The notes: a model not told the origin generated them from the letters alone. A DNA stretch of 64,000 nt from Mesostigma viride (GCA_009746045.1 RPFO01000164.1:2077400-2141399), one strand, 5' to 3'; shown: positions 18,701-33,700, numbered from the stretch's first letter. Program-made: numbers and translations.

Positions 18701-21700
18701 CCCCCCCCCGAGCATACAAGCATCCGCTATGGCGCAACCACATGTGTGGATATCCCCCAAAGAAACGCAAGCACATACGCGCAACCAAATGTGCAGAGCC
18801 CCCCCCCCCAAAGCAAGCACATGCAGGGCCGCCCTTGTGCGCTGACCTTGGCGCGGCCCTCGGGTCCATCCTGTGCGTACACGCTCCCCACCAGTGACAG
18901 CGCGCGGTGGCAGCTGGGCGACGCCTTGGCCGCCTCCTTGGCGACGGCCAACGCCTCGCGCAGTTTGGGCACTCCCACGTACGCCTTCACCAGCGCTGGC
19001 ATGGGTGGAGATAGGAGGGTGAAGAGATGAAGGGGTGTATGGGCAGTCTCTTAAGGAGCCTTCACCAGCGATGACATAGGTGAAGATATCATGGCCAGCC
19101 GATCCACGGGGCTTGCGGGGTGGGTGAGCTTCTAATGATTAAGGAGTGAACGGGGATTGTACAATACCTCTTGCACAATACTACGTGAACAGCTTCATGC
19201 CAAGCCAGGCAGGTCCCAGGACGAACGTGCTGGATGCGCAGGGGGTTGATGCGCAGGGCGTGGGTAGGGCAAGATCAGTCGGTGAGCTTCATGTGTCGAA
19301 TGACCAGGGTGCTGGGCCGTTCATGGGGGGAGGCATGGCAGCATGAGGGCACAGACAAGGAGGTGAGAGGGCACAGATGAAATCGTGTGAGGGGTCAATG
19401 GTTCACGCTTGGGTCCTCTACGTCTGAATGCAGGGGCCCGACACGTGCGCAAGGCAGGGTGGGAGGGCGACCATTCACTGCATAATTGGGAGTGCACATT
19501 GCGGTATTGGGAATAACTATGGTGGAGTGGTCGCCCTCCCACACTGCAAGATGAATGGCCTATTGTGGAATACCTATGGTGGAATAGCTGTGGTGGAATG
19601 GGGTGCTGCCTGGCTTACGGCAGTATGATGACATTGGTGTTGCAAGGCTGACAGCGGTTTAGTCAGTCAGCGGCAGGACTGAGCACCAACTTTCCGAGCT
19701 CCATCCTGGAAAAATGATGATGAGGTTCTGTGGATGCTAGCAGCTGGACCCTAATGTGGCAGGTATGCCCGTTCGCAGTGCTGGCTGGCAGGGCACATGC
19801 AGTAGTTTGAACATAATGGCGGGGAAAAAGGACCTTGGTGGGTGTACCCGGTGCGACCCCAGCTCACAACCACATGCTAACGATCATGGCTTCGGAATCC
19901 GCATTTCTTTCTGAGGCCAACCGCAGCCTCCGGTTTCCCATTACTCAACAAAATGTCACCATCTTAGTGTCCACAAAGTAACGAGCCTTGCCCCTGATCC
20001 GATGCCCATTCCCCCTGTGCTCTCAGCAGTATTCTAGGCAGCAATCCAGGCATGCCCTACCTCTGCCCCTAATCTATTCCTACCCTATTCCTTTCCCTTG
20101 CACTTACTCTACCCCTTCCCCTGCCCGTACGCCATTCCCACTCTACTCCTGCCCCATGCGCCAACCCTAAGATGCCTCTATCGCTGCCCCTTGTCCCCAC
20201 CTTTGAGTACCCGGAAGTCGCTCCGCAGGGCGTGCGCGCGTCGCAGCGCCACGATGGCCATGTCGGTACGGCCCAGGGACAAGTAGAGGCGGCCCTGTTC
20301 GTAGCCGTTGTGTTGCGATAGGGGATGCATGGCCATGGTGTGTGCGTGCACGGGATTAGGCAGTGGGTGGAGGATGGGTGGATATCGGTAAAGACAACCG
20401 TGGTCGCTTTCATGGGAGTTGCTCTTTGGTCATCGCAGGCAGAGAGAAATATTGCAGAAATTATGTTTGTAGATTTGCGTCATGCTTTTCTACGTAACAT
20501 GTTTGCGTGTGCGGAACCTATGTGTGTGTACCGCGCCAAACTCCCATGGCTGCATCATGATATGTCCCCTTGGTGCCTGCTCTTTAAGCCCCGGGCAGGA
20601 TAGCACTTCTTGAGGCAAAGTCAACATGTCTATGTGAGTCGACAACTAGTTTAAGATTATGTCCGCAACCTTGACAGAGAGACGATGAAGCACGTGCCAC
20701 AAGGCACCCAAGAAAATGGCCAGCTCCCACTATCGCTGGACCTCCCGCAGAATGGTGGCATGACAAGAGAGCTACGGGCCAGGTCGATGCTCTGCAAGCA
20801 TGCACATAGGTACAGGGACGTGGACTCCGCATAGGGATACTGCTGAAAGCAAAGGACCGTCACATTTGCATCTAGTAAAAAGGGAAATTACAAACAATGA
20901 TACAACCACTGGGCACAGGGGTCTTGTTCCACCACAATACAGCAAGTGTAGCAGGCAGGTAGGCAGGCACGCACACAGTCAATCAGTCACTCAGTCAATC
21001 AGGCAGGCCTCGTCCAGATGCAAGGTCTATCAAGGGTCAAGGCATCACGAGGGGCGTCCCTGGATGTCAGAAGCAGGACCTGTCCGCTATGTCTGGTGCC
21101 TCTCACCTGCGTCAGGTGGCTGAGGACATGCCGATCGTCCATCCTGATACCCTGCAGGGGTCATCCGAGAGGGATCATCCGTTGAGACAGGAAGAAGATC
21201 ATTAGATATTATGGGACAAGTAAAACTCACCAGGATGCAGACAGAGGAAAGCCCCTGCAGACAGCTGTGGCGCCGCGGTTGGTCCGCGAGACACAAGGGC
21301 ACAAAGACCGCACGGCGCCAACAAGTTGACAAGAACTCACCATCGTGGGCGTCACGAGTTGCCAGCATCCCTATCCCCAACTCCCCTAAGCTCCCATTCC
21401 CCGCTCTACCTCCACCCGCTGCCATCCCCCCCACCCTCAACCACCACTGGTTGCCGTCCCCCGTACCCTCAACCACCACTGGCTGCCGTCCCCCCTACCC
21501 TCAACCACCACTGGCTGCCGTCCCCCCTACCCTCAACCACCACTGGCTGCCGTCCCCCCTACCCTCAACCACCACTGGCTGCCGTCCCCCCTACCCTCAA
21601 CCACCACTGGCTGCCATCCCCCCTACCCTCAACCACCACTGGCTGCCGTCCCCCTACCCTCAACCACCACTGGCTGCCGTCCCCCCTACCCTCAACCACC

Positions 21701-24700
21701 ACTGGCTGCCGTCCCCCCCTACCCTCAACCACCACTGGCTGCCGTCCCCCTACCCTCAACCACCACTGGCTGCCGTCCCCCCTACCCTCAACCACCACTG
21801 GCTGCCATCCCCCCTACTCTCAACCACAACTGGCTGCCGTCCCCCTACCCTCAACCACCACTGGCTGCCGTCCCCCCTACCCTCAACCACCACTGGCTGC
21901 CGTCCCCCCTACCCTCAACCACCACTGGCTGCCGTCCCCCCTACCCTCAACCACCACTGGCTGCCGTCCCCCCTACCCTCAACCACCACTGGCTGCCGTC
22001 CCCCCTACCCTCAACCACCACTGGCTGCCGTCCCCCCCTACCCTCAACCACCACAGGCTGCCGTCCCCCCTACCCTCAACCACCACTGGCTGCCGTCCCC
22101 CTACCCTCAACCACCACTGGCTGCCATCCCCCCTACTCTCAACCACCACTGGCTGCCGTCCCCCCTACCCTCAACCACCACTGGCTGCCGTCCCCCCTAC
22201 CCTCAACCACCACTGGCTGCCATCCCCCCTACCCTCAACCACCACTGGCTGCCATCCCCCCTACCCTCAACCACCACTGGCTGCCGTCCCCCCGCACACT
22301 CAACCACCACTGGCTGCCGTCCCCCCCTACCCTCAACCACCACTGGCTGCCGTCCCCCCCTACCCTCAACCACCACTGGCTGCCGTCCCCCCCTACCCTC
22401 AACCACCACTGGCTGCCGTCCCCCCCTACCCTCAACCACCACTGGCTGCCGTCCCCCCTACCTCAACCACCACTGGCTGCCGTCCCCCCGTACCCTCAAC
22501 CACCACTGGCTGCCGTCCCCCCCTACCCTCAACCACCACTGGCCGCCGTCCCCCCTACCCTCAACCACCACTGGCTGCCATCCCCCCCTACCCTCAACCA
22601 CCACTGGCTGCCGTCCCCCCCTACCCTCAACCACCACTGGCTGCCGTCCCCCCCTACCCTCAACCACCACTGGCTGCCGTCCCCCCGTACCCTCAACCAC
22701 CACTGGCTGCCGTCCCCCCCTACCCTCAACCACCACTGGCTGCCGTCCCCCCTACCCTCAACCACCACTGGCTGCCGTCCCCCCCTACCCTCAACCACCA
22801 CTGGCTGCCGTCCCCCCCTACCCTCAACCACCACTGGCTGCCGTCCCCCCCTACCCTCAACCACCACTGGCTGCCGTCCCCCGTACCCTCAACCACCACT
22901 GGCCGCCGTCCCCCCCTACCCTCAACCACCACTGGCTGCCGTCCCCCCTACCCTCAACCACCACTGGCTGCCGTCCCCCCTACCCTCAACCACCACTGGC
23001 TGCCGTCCCCCCCTACCCTCAACCACCACTGGCTGCCATCCCCCCTACCCTCAACCACCACTGGCCGCCATCCCCCCCTACCCTCAACCACCACTGGCTG
23101 CCGTCCCCCCCTACCCTCAACCACCACTGGCTGCCGTCCCCCCCTACCCTCAACCACCACTGGCTGCCGTCCCCCCCTACCCTCAACCACCACTGGCTGC
23201 CGTCCCCCCCTACCCTCAACCACCACTGGCTGCCGTCCCCCCCTACCTTCAACCACCACTGGCTGCCGTCCCCCCTACCCTCAACCACCACTGGCCGCCG
23301 TCCCCCCCTACCTTCAACCTCCACTGGCTGCCGTCCCCCCTACCCTCAACCACCACTGGCTGCCGTCCCCCCGCACACTCAACCACCACTGGCCGCCGTC
23401 CCCCCGTACCCTCAACCACCACTGGCTGCCGTCCCCCTACCCTCAACCTCCACTGGCTGCCGTCCCCCCCTACCCTCAACCACCACTGGCTGCCATCCCC
23501 CCTACCCTCAACCACCACTGGCTGCCATCCCCCCTACCCTCAACCACCACTGGCTGCCGTCCCCCCCTACCCTCAACCACCACTGGCTGCCATCCCCCCC
23601 TACCCTCAACCTCCACTGGCTGCCGTCCCCCCTACCCTCAACCACCACTGGCTGCCGTCCCCCTACCCTCAACCACCACTGGCTGCCGTCCCCCGCACAC
23701 TCAACCACCACTGGCTGCCGTCCCCCCTACCCTCAACCACCACTGGCTGCCGTCCCCCCCTACCCTCAACCACCACTGGCTGCCGTCCCCCCCTACCCTC
23801 AACCTCCACTGGCTGCCGTCCCCCCGCACACTCAACCACCACTGGCTGCCGTCCCCCCCTACCCTCAACCACCACTGGCTGCCATCCCCCCCTACCCTCA
23901 ACCTCCACTGGCTGCCGTCCCCCGCACACTCAACCACCACTGGCCGCCGTCCCCCCTACCTTCAACCACCACTGGCTGCCGTCCCCCCTACCCTCAACCA
24001 CCACTGGCTGCCATCCCCCCCTACCCTCAACCACCACTGGCTGCCGTCCCCCCTACCTTCAACCACCACTGGCTGCCGTCCCCCTACCCTCAACCACCAC
24101 TGGCCGCCGTCCCCCCTACCCTCAACCACCACTGGCTGCCGTCCCCCCCTACCCTCAACCACCACTGGCTGCCGTCCCCCCTACCCTCAACCACCACTGG
24201 CTGCCGTCCCCCCTACCCTCAACCACCACTGGCTGCCGTCCCCCCTACCCTCAACCACCACTGGCTGCCGTCCCCCCCTACCCTCAACCACCACAGGCTG
24301 CCGTCCCCCCCTACCCTCAACCACCACTGGCTGCCGTCCCCCCTACCCTCAACCACCACTGGCTGCCATCCCCCCCTACTCTCAACCACCACTGGCTAAA
24401 TCCCCCCTACCCTCAACCACCACTGGCTGCCGTCCCCCCTACCCTCAACCACCACTGGCTGCCATCCCCCCTACCCTCAACCACCACTGGCTGCCATCCC
24501 CCCTACCCTCAACCACCACTGGCTGCCGTCCCCCCGCACACTCAACCACCACTGGCTGCCGTCCCCCCTACCCTCAACCACCACTGGCTGCCGTCCCCCC
24601 CTACCCTCAACCACCACTGGCTGCCGTCCCCCCCTACCCTCAACCACCACTGGCTGCCGTCCCCCCCTACCCTCAACCACCACTGGCTGCCGTCCCCCCC

Positions 24701-27700
24701 TACCCTCAACCACCACTGGCTGCCGTCCCCCCGTACCCTCAACCACCACTGGCTGCCGTCCCCCCCTACCCTCAACCACCACTGGCCGCCGTCCCCCCTA
24801 CCCTCAACCACCACTGGCTGCCGTCCCCCCTACCCTCAACCACCACTGGCTGCCGTCCCCCCCTACCCTCAACCACCACTGGCTGCCGTCCCCCCCTACC
24901 CTCAACCACCACTGGCTGCCGTCCCCCCGTACCCTCAACCACCACTGGCTGCCGTCCCCCCCTACCCTCAACCACCACTGGCTGCCGTCCCCCCTACCCT
25001 CAACCACCACTGGCTGCCGTCCCCCCTACCCTCAACCACCACTGGCTGCCGTCCCCCCTACCCTCAACCACCACTGGCTGCCGTCCCCCCTACCCTCAAC
25101 CACCACTGGCTGCCGTCCCCCGTACCCTCAACCACCACTGGCCGCCGTCCCCCCCTACCCTCAACCACCACTGGCTGCCGTCCCCCGTACCCTCAACCAC
25201 CACTGGCTGCCGTCCCCCCTACCCTCAACCACCACTGGCTGCCGTCCCCCCTACCCTCAACCACCACTGGCTGCCGTCCCCCCCTACCCTCAACCACCAC
25301 TGGCTGCCGTCCCCCCCTACTCTCAACCACCACTGGCTGCCGTCCCCCCTACCCTCAACCACCACTGGCTGCCGTCCCCCCTACCCTCAACCACCACTGG
25401 CTGCCATCCCCCCCTACCCTCAACCACCACTGGCTGCCATCCCCCCTACCCTCAACCACCACTGGCTGCCGTCCCCCCGCACACTCAACCACCACTGGCT
25501 GCCGTCCCCCCCTACCCTCAACCACCACTGGCTGCCATCCCCCCCTACCCTCAACCACCACTGGCCGCCATCCCCCCTACCCTCAACCACCACTGGCTGC
25601 CGTCCCCCCCTACCCTCAACCACCACTGGCTGCCGTCCCCCCCTACCCTCAACCACCACTGGCTGCCGTCCCCCCTACCCTCAACCACCACTGGCTGCCG
25701 TCCCCCCCTACCCTCAACCACCACTGGCTGCCGTCCCCCCTACCTTCAACCACCACTGGCTGCCGTCCCCCCTACCCTCAACCACCACTGGCTGCCGTCC
25801 CCCCCTACCCTCAACCACCACTGGCTGCCATCCCCCCCTACCCTCAACCACCACTGGCTGCCATCCCCCCTACCCTCAACCACCACTGGCTGCCGTCCCC
25901 CCGCACACTCAACCACCACTGGCCGCCGTCCCCCCGTACCCTCAACCACCACTGGCTGCCGTCCCCCTACCCTCAACCTCCACTGGCTGCCGTCCCCCCT
26001 ACCCTCAACCACCACTGGCTGCCATCCCCCCTACCCTCAACCACCACTGGCTGCCATCCCCCCCTACCCTCAACCACCACTGGCTGCCGTCCCCCCTACC
26101 CTCAACCACCACTGGCTGCCATCCCCCCCTACCCTCAACCTCCACTGGCTGCCGTCCCCCCTACCCTCAACCACCACTGGCCGCCGTCCCCCCTACCCTC
26201 AACCACCACTGGCTGCCGTCCCCCCGCACACTCAACCACCACTGGCTGCCGTCCCCCCTACCCTCAACCACCACTGGCTGCCGTCCCCCCCTACCCTCAA
26301 CCACCACTGGCTGCCGTCCCCCCTACCCTCAACCTCCACTGGCTGCCGTCCCCCCGCACACTCAACCACCACTGGCTGCCGTCCCCCCTACCCTCAACCA
26401 CCACTGGCTGCCATCCCCCCTACCCTCAACCTCCACTGGCTGCCGTCCCCCCGCACACTCAACCACCACTGGCCGCCGTCCCCACTACCTTCAACCACCA
26501 CTGGCTGCCGTCCCCCCTACCCTCAACCACCACTGGCTGCCATCCCCCCTACCCTCAACCACCACTGGCTGCCGTCCCCCCCTACCTTCAACCACCACTG
26601 GCTGCCGTCCCCCCTACCCTCAACCACCACTGGCCGCCGTCCCCCCTACCCTCAACCACCACTGGCTGCCGTCCCCCCGCACACTCAACCACCACTGGCT
26701 GCCGTCCCCCCTACCTTCAACCACCACTGGCTGCCATCCCCCCTACCCTCAACCACCACTGGCTGCCATCCCCCCTACCCTCAACCACCACTGGCTGCCG
26801 TCCCCCCTACCCTCAACCACCACTGGCTGCCGTCCCCCCTACCCTCAACCACCACTGGCTGCCGTCCCCGCCTACCCTCAACCACCACTGGCTGCCGTCC
26901 CCCCTACCTTCAACCACCACTGGCTGCCGTCCCCCCTACCCTCAACCACCACTGGCCGCCGTCCCCCCGCACACTCAACCACCACTGGCTGCCGTCCCCC
27001 CCTACCTTCAACCACCACTGGCTGCCATCCCCCCTACCCTCAACCACCACTGGCTGCCATCCCCCCCTACCCTCAACCACCACTGGCTGCCGTCCCCCCC
27101 TACCCTCAACCACCACTGGCTGCCATCCCCCCTACCCTCAACCACCACTGGCTGCCGTCCCCCCTACCCTCAACCACCACTGGCTGCCGTCCCCCCCTAC
27201 CCTCAACCACCACTGGCTGCCGTCCCCCCTACCGTATCCAGCAGCTCCACCGCCTTGGCCGTGTCGCCACGCATGTCCCAGTAGAGCGCCGCCGCCACCC
27301 ACGGCTCGGGCTGCTGGCTGTTGACTTGGAAGAGGTCGTGCACCAGACTGGGGGAGGGGCGGGGGGGGGGGGGGGGATGGCCTCAGTAGAAGGCACGAAG
27401 CATTAACTCAGCGCATGAGTTCGCACACGAATCAGCGCATGCATGAGCGCATAAAACGCTTAGATGAGTGCACGGGGTTGATGTGCAGCACCCGGACGGT
27501 TCCCTGGGTAGCCAGCATTAGCAGTGAGAAAGCCCAGGCCAAGCTCCTTCATGAAAGACTTCTATGCATCTAAGGCGTACTGGCTGACTGTGGAAAATTG
27601 CCTGTGCTGCCAGTGCGCCCTGAGCACTCCACCACAACGCCCCTCCCTGTCTGGGGCACACCCCAGACATTGTGCCACACTGGGAATACTCCGATTCCGG

Positions 27701-30700
27701 CAACCATGACTTTGCCAGACGCACGCCTGCCAAGCTCCATAGCATTCGGGGTGGGCAGATACATCGTCCATCGTGATTCGCGTGGGCGGCCCTAGTTACG
27801 CTGGGCATTGTCGTGTTGTCGCATGCGAGTGCTTGCTACCCCTCGTCACCCCTGCTGCATGCTGTTGGCTGATAGATGCGCCGTGCACATGGAAGCTGCC
27901 CCACACATGCGTGGCGACCAATTTTCTCCCAGGCAATGTGCCTGTGATGCGTGCAAACGTGTTGCAGTCATCACCGTACGCACCATATGCCTCAGGCTGG
28001 CGTTGGTAGGCACATAACCAACAATTAGCTGAGGTTGGAAGGCGCATGATCGACAACATGCACAGGCAGAGCACCACAGGCACCTTGCTATGCTGATAAC
28101 TGCTCCTTAACTGCTTAGATGCTTTTACTTTCGATCAGTCCAACCATCAAGAGATGTTCATGAAAGCCCGATTTCTTCTCAAAGACATTCGAATTCACAA
28201 CGCACCCATGCCCCCCTTCAACCCTCCCTCCCTGCTGCCCCTCCCGACTGTATCCATTGTCACTTACGCACCTATCCCCTCGCCTGGCGTCCCCCTACTG
28301 CCCCCATCCACTTGGCGCTGCCCAAACATGTTCTGCTTGCCCCATATCTCAACCAGCTGCATGCAGCACCACCAACCGCTTCAGCCCCACCCACCAATTA
28401 TTGCCCACCACCCACCAGAGGAGCGTCGACCATCGCTCCCACAGCAGTCATCGCTAAGGCAACAGCTAGCAAAGCACCCACCGGTTGAGCTCTGCCCCCC
28501 CGTTGCTCCTCTCGCGCAGCAGCAACGCAAACTCGTCCATGCCAGACAGCTCGTGTGCATCAAGCGCACGCACCTGATAGGGGGGGGCGGAGGGGGGATG
28601 GACAAGGGATGCCACAATGTATAAAGAATGAGAGCTACGGTAGGCATAAGGGCAGGCTGCGCCATGACGGCAACGCGTGCGTATACACGCGGACAAAACG
28701 GGTCCTGTGCATGTGACATGTACACACCCGTTGGAAGGTCGCCAGCGCCTCGTCCGTCCGGCCAAGCTCCGCCTGTGCCTGCAGGATCATGCGACATCGA
28801 GTTTGAAGGCACAGAAGAAGAAGCACAGTCAGTCGTCGATTCCATTCAGTACTTTGAAGCAAACTCTTATGAGCAGCTGGCGCGGCCACACACAGCTGTA
28901 CTTGAATGCAAGGTCAACAACGATGACATCACAAGTGAGACGGGCACGTCGGATAGAAACCAGATGAGCTGCTCGCTTGCATAAAAAGGCCTTCCTACCC
29001 CGTGGGAAATGCTATACCCCGTGCGAGATAGCTCTATTTGGGTAAAAGCTCCTTTGAGCTTATTGCACTGCTAGCCCATGTCACAGTAGCCTACACGATA
29101 CCGCAACTAGGCACTATCTGGGCAGCCCTCGCATGCTACGCTGCCCCATCTCTGCCCTGGCAGCTGCCACCCATGCTGGACGATGCCACGCACCTCGACA
29201 CACAGTATCCACTGTGGTAGGTTTGCCCACCTCGGCCGGCCGCCACCACGTAGGCAGGTGCCACCCACTGTGACCGTTCACCCACCTTGCCAACCGCGGT
29301 GTACTGGGTGCTGCTACGATAGGTCCTACCCACCAACAACACAATGATGATGCATCCATACTGGTACATTTGGTGCTGCCACCCACCTTGGCTAGGGCGA
29401 TGAGCACATAGGGAACGTCTGGGTGGAGGTGGCTCAGCGAGGTGAACGCCTGGACCGCCTCTGCATGGGGGGGGGGGCGGGGGACACCACACAGCGGGGT
29501 GCGCTGGGGTGGGGTTGTTAGGATATTGGACACTCGTGATAAGACCTGTGCAAACCAGAGCAGACCAGAGAAAATCGTTTGTTTTGGCAGACGGCACTAA
29601 GATATAGTAGTACAAGCGTTTGCACAAACACCTTACCCCATTCCTGAGAGAGCTGACTATTCATGCGCAACAAGACACGTTGCAATCGCCCTGCAAGGCC
29701 TCAGAGGCCCCCTGCCGAACCCAAGCCCATGCTGTGCATGCCATTACACAGCGCAATGGCCTAAACATTAGCAGAGTGGACAACCGGCACTTCTAGCGAG
29801 CATATCCAAGCACTATGGTACGAAATTCTACCACTTTGGTACGAAATTCTAAAGAACGTGCCACCAGCTAGTCAGCATAAGCTGTCCACATAAGCTATGA
29901 TAGAAGATGATACTGAAAGGCAATCTGAAGTGCATACCGAGGAAGTGCGTATCTTACTTAATTGAAGTGCAGATGGCAAGGGAAAACAGGCAAGGCTTTG
30001 TGATTACCTACTTCTGACCCAAGTGTCCTGGACTCGGCCGCATCTAAACCGCTGCCAAGTGCTTACTGCATGTAGCCTATCCTGTGGAGAGGACATCAAG
30101 GCCATGTATGCGATTGCCTAGAGTACTCCAATGCCACATGAGCACATGGGCACCTCCAGAACAAGGCAACACATACCGTGATGTGGGCCGAACCTCACTT
30201 CAGCAAACAAAGGGGACAACTGTTACGGAGGAAGGAAAACGATGTACAGCAGAGTGCGACTCACTCTGGTGCTCGTGCCCCACCAGACTGCAGTGGCCTT
30301 CAATCATCAGCTGGCAAAGTGGGCGGCACAACAACAGGAAGCACACCGGCAGCAATCACATCAGCATCGCTACAATGAGCAGCAGCAGTAGCAGCAGCAG
30401 AAGCTGAAAAGAGGCCGGGAGGGTGGCAGACCACAACCCATGGTTCTGCATGCCCTTCCAGTGTGGCCATTGAGAGCAGGTCATTCCTCGCGGCTGGCAC
30501 ACCATCCCCTCAGTCGCAAGCACATCTGCTATTGAGGCTTGAGGACGTATACATGGGTCCAGAGAGAACCATCCATAACTAACATTACTATCCATCAATG
30601 GCTTGGTTTAAACATGTCCCACAAGATATGAGGATGGAAGCCACCCAGGGTAGTAAAGCTGCACAAATCCATGCCTCCTCAGGTTGTTGGATCTTAATCT

Positions 30701-33700
30701 CAAATCACTCAAATAGGGGCCTTCCCTAGACAGTGTGCTGTTCGGCTTGAGGCCCGCAGCTGTGGACAAGTGTGCGTGACCACCCACCCACATAAGTGGA
30801 CGAGCAACATGACATGGATGCGGCCGCACGCCCTAGGGGGCATACACGATCGGCTTCCCCTTCCCTTGGACTTGTGCTGCAAGAACCCACGCGTCTGCCA
30901 TGCACCCTGGTGCACAGCTTTCAAGTGCCACGACCACAGCTCACCAAAGGGGGCGCCATGGGAGGGTGACATGTACACAACGAACCAGGGTCCTTCAAGC
31001 AGATACACCTCCGTGAACATCCCTGTGTGCGCCCATATAAAAGCTATCCCAGGATTTCGTTCGAAGGCGAACAGCAAGTAGTACACTGAATGCTGCCGAC
31101 TGGTATGCAAAACATGCGAAAACTTGAGCTCCAGCAGGTTTCGAACTAGGACCTCTAGCATAGATTTCGCAGTTACAGGGGTCTCCTGATCCGCAGCATC
31201 CCAAACTATACGCCAACTGCGAAAAGACTCTTTATGGGCGAGTGGTGCCAGAAATTGTCCGGAAATTGTGCTGGATAGCTAACTACGCGAGGGTGGTGCG
31301 TAGGAGTACGACACCCCCGTCCACTGCATACTGAAGATATCAAAGCGTTATCAAAGCGTTATCAAAGCGTTATCAAAGCGTTATCAAAGCATTATCAAAG
31401 CGTTATCAAAGCCTTATCAAAGCGTTATCAAAGCGTTATCAAAGCGTTATCAAAGCGTTATCAAAGCGTTATCAAAGCGTTGTCAAAGCGTTATCGAAGC
31501 GTTATCGAAGCGTTATCGAAGCGTTATCAAAGCGTTATCAAAGCGTTATCAAAGCGTTATCAAAGCGCGGAACCGGTTGACCACGGCTGGATCCGCATCG
31601 GAAGGTCCGCCAAGGGGGCAACGACAGATTGCAAGATGCGGACAAAGGTGTATCCTAGCATATGCACGTATTACTGGCATGCTGTCCTGTAGAGTGCATT
31701 AGCAACCGGCAAGAGGACCTATCAATGCATAGCTCCTGGCATGATCAAAGAAACGCTTTGATGGGAAAGAGGCCGGGCTGGGGGTGGTGGGGGAGAGCCA
31801 TCAATACAAGAGAAGAAATATAGGTGGACATGAAAACCATTAGGCAGGAATAATATTCCACATCTCTTGGATGCGGTGATTTCCCACTGGGCGCACCCAT
31901 GCCCCCTGGGGCCAGTTAAGGCAAGCATGCACACCTGAACCCACAGCAGGCTTCCCCCGCCCGCGGAACTGGGTCGGCCAGCCTTTCCTGCAACCTGCCA
32001 GGAGGACGGCATCCACAATGCACGCGCTTGCTCTGAGGAACCGAACAAGTTGGCCGATTCACGCGCCCATGTCCTGTCTCCCGCTGGCTCCCTTCATTAC
32101 CTAGTGCTTTTTGCGCGATTGATGACTATTGTACTATATACATTAACTAATAAGGGTGAGCCACACCAGAACAGGAAGCACAGAAACGATTTCTCGAAAG
32201 CCAATCTGGTGAACGACAAGATCAGGTGGCATTTGGCAACCCTACCAGATGCCTCCGAGCCGCCTGGTGACCCTTGTGCATGCTAGATACAGTGGGTAAT
32301 AAAGATAGTCTAGGGTGGTCGCACAAAGTTCTGTGGGAAGGTGGCCTTGATGATGGTGCAGCACAAACACACTGTAAAACAGCAGCTGGGGCCATCGTGG
32401 AATGATGTGTTCCATGTCCACAGCGTGAGCTCCCTGTTGCTGGTACGTGCCTGTCCAGCGGCCTACAACGCTTACTGGTTGTACCTGCAGCTATTTACTG
32501 GGTTCCTGGCGACCCCGAATCCCAGGGTAAGCATCCCTCGCTCGCTACTTTTCCCCTTAAAAAAAAAAATGCTTAGGAAGATATGCCCCCCAAAGAGAAA
32601 TGCTTAGGAAGATCGTGAGGACCAATCTATCACGACTGTTACAGCAAATCAGCCCAAGGTTGCCTCTTTGTATCCCTAGCAAAAGTGTCATGCCGCAATA
32701 ACCGTGCGGCGGATTGATACCACCCGCGGCCATGATGTACTTCGTTTTGGGGTGGGCGGGAGAGTGTCATTCCCAGCACGCTTGTTGCCTGTTCAGGGAA
32801 TTCACAATTCACACGGCCGCCCTCCCCCAATCACCAACCATATGCGCCCAGCCCTCAGGTTCCCCCATCCATGTGATCCTCAAATAGAAACTAAAAACTA
32901 CATTCAACACACCATCTAAAAACATTACAGTGAGTTTCAACCCTCCTATGGCATGGTCCACAGAACCATGTCTCTGCCTCTCTGGTCTTCCCCCCCAGTT
33001 GACCCCATGTGAGGTCATAGCAAGCATTCTACCATAAATATTAGGACTCCAATTGCTATTCCAATCACTGCCTGTGCTTTCACAGGACTGCGTAGCAACG
33101 CTCTTAAAAGTGGCCATGCTTCACACGCACCTGCGGCAGCAGCTGCAATATTTCTGCGCTGGTCACGTGCATGGACGCGAGGGCCTCCACCGCCTCGGGT
33201 AGATAGGGGCATTGCCTGTGTCCCAACAGCATGGGCAACATGCAGTGGGTCAGTGACATGCCGACGAATCCATGTAAAGGGCAAACACTTTGCAATGCAC
33301 GCGCTATGCAATAGCAACCTACGATCAACTGCTGGATATGAACAAGCTAGCAGCCTGACTGGGGTGAATGCAGCAGACACAACATGCATGGTGTCATGGT
33401 TGGGAAGCAAATTAAGTGGATACTTCAGCACATTTCCTGGCACCGAGGACGTGCAACACACATCTCAAGTCCAGCCTGGGATGTCGGCAAGGGGCTAAAG
33501 CATCCTCTACGCGCTGGAAACCAGGCTGGCCAGACTTGAAGTGAAGCAACTCTCGATCTTAATTATTTCGGCGATGGAGCACAGCGGTGATGCACAGTGA
33601 GAGCTTGCAGCAGGCATGCTAGAGCAACGTGCTGAGAGGAGAGAGGAGGGCCAACACGCTGCCATTTGCACACAAGCAGCACAGCTTTGATGACCCTGCA

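Noticed and set aside
21211-27406. Open frames of 1062 and 2026 codons, proline-rich repeats
   Set aside because: They run through an intronic minisatellite on the strand opposite to APC7. The unit lacks stops in all plus frames and shifts frame with C-run length; frame is not conserved.
30265-30420. Gln-rich frame containing one TAG, hinting at UAG read as Gln
   Set aside because: The reductase and acidic-protein genes both end at TAG in sensible places, and this stretch lies in an APC7 intron; a chance CAG-repeat effect.
30260-30420. Ala-rich minus-strand frame as an extra APC7 linker exon
   Set aside because: Exon 32346-32433 already joins 29387-29460 in phase at the expected protein position; no acceptor/donor pair with suitable phase was found here.
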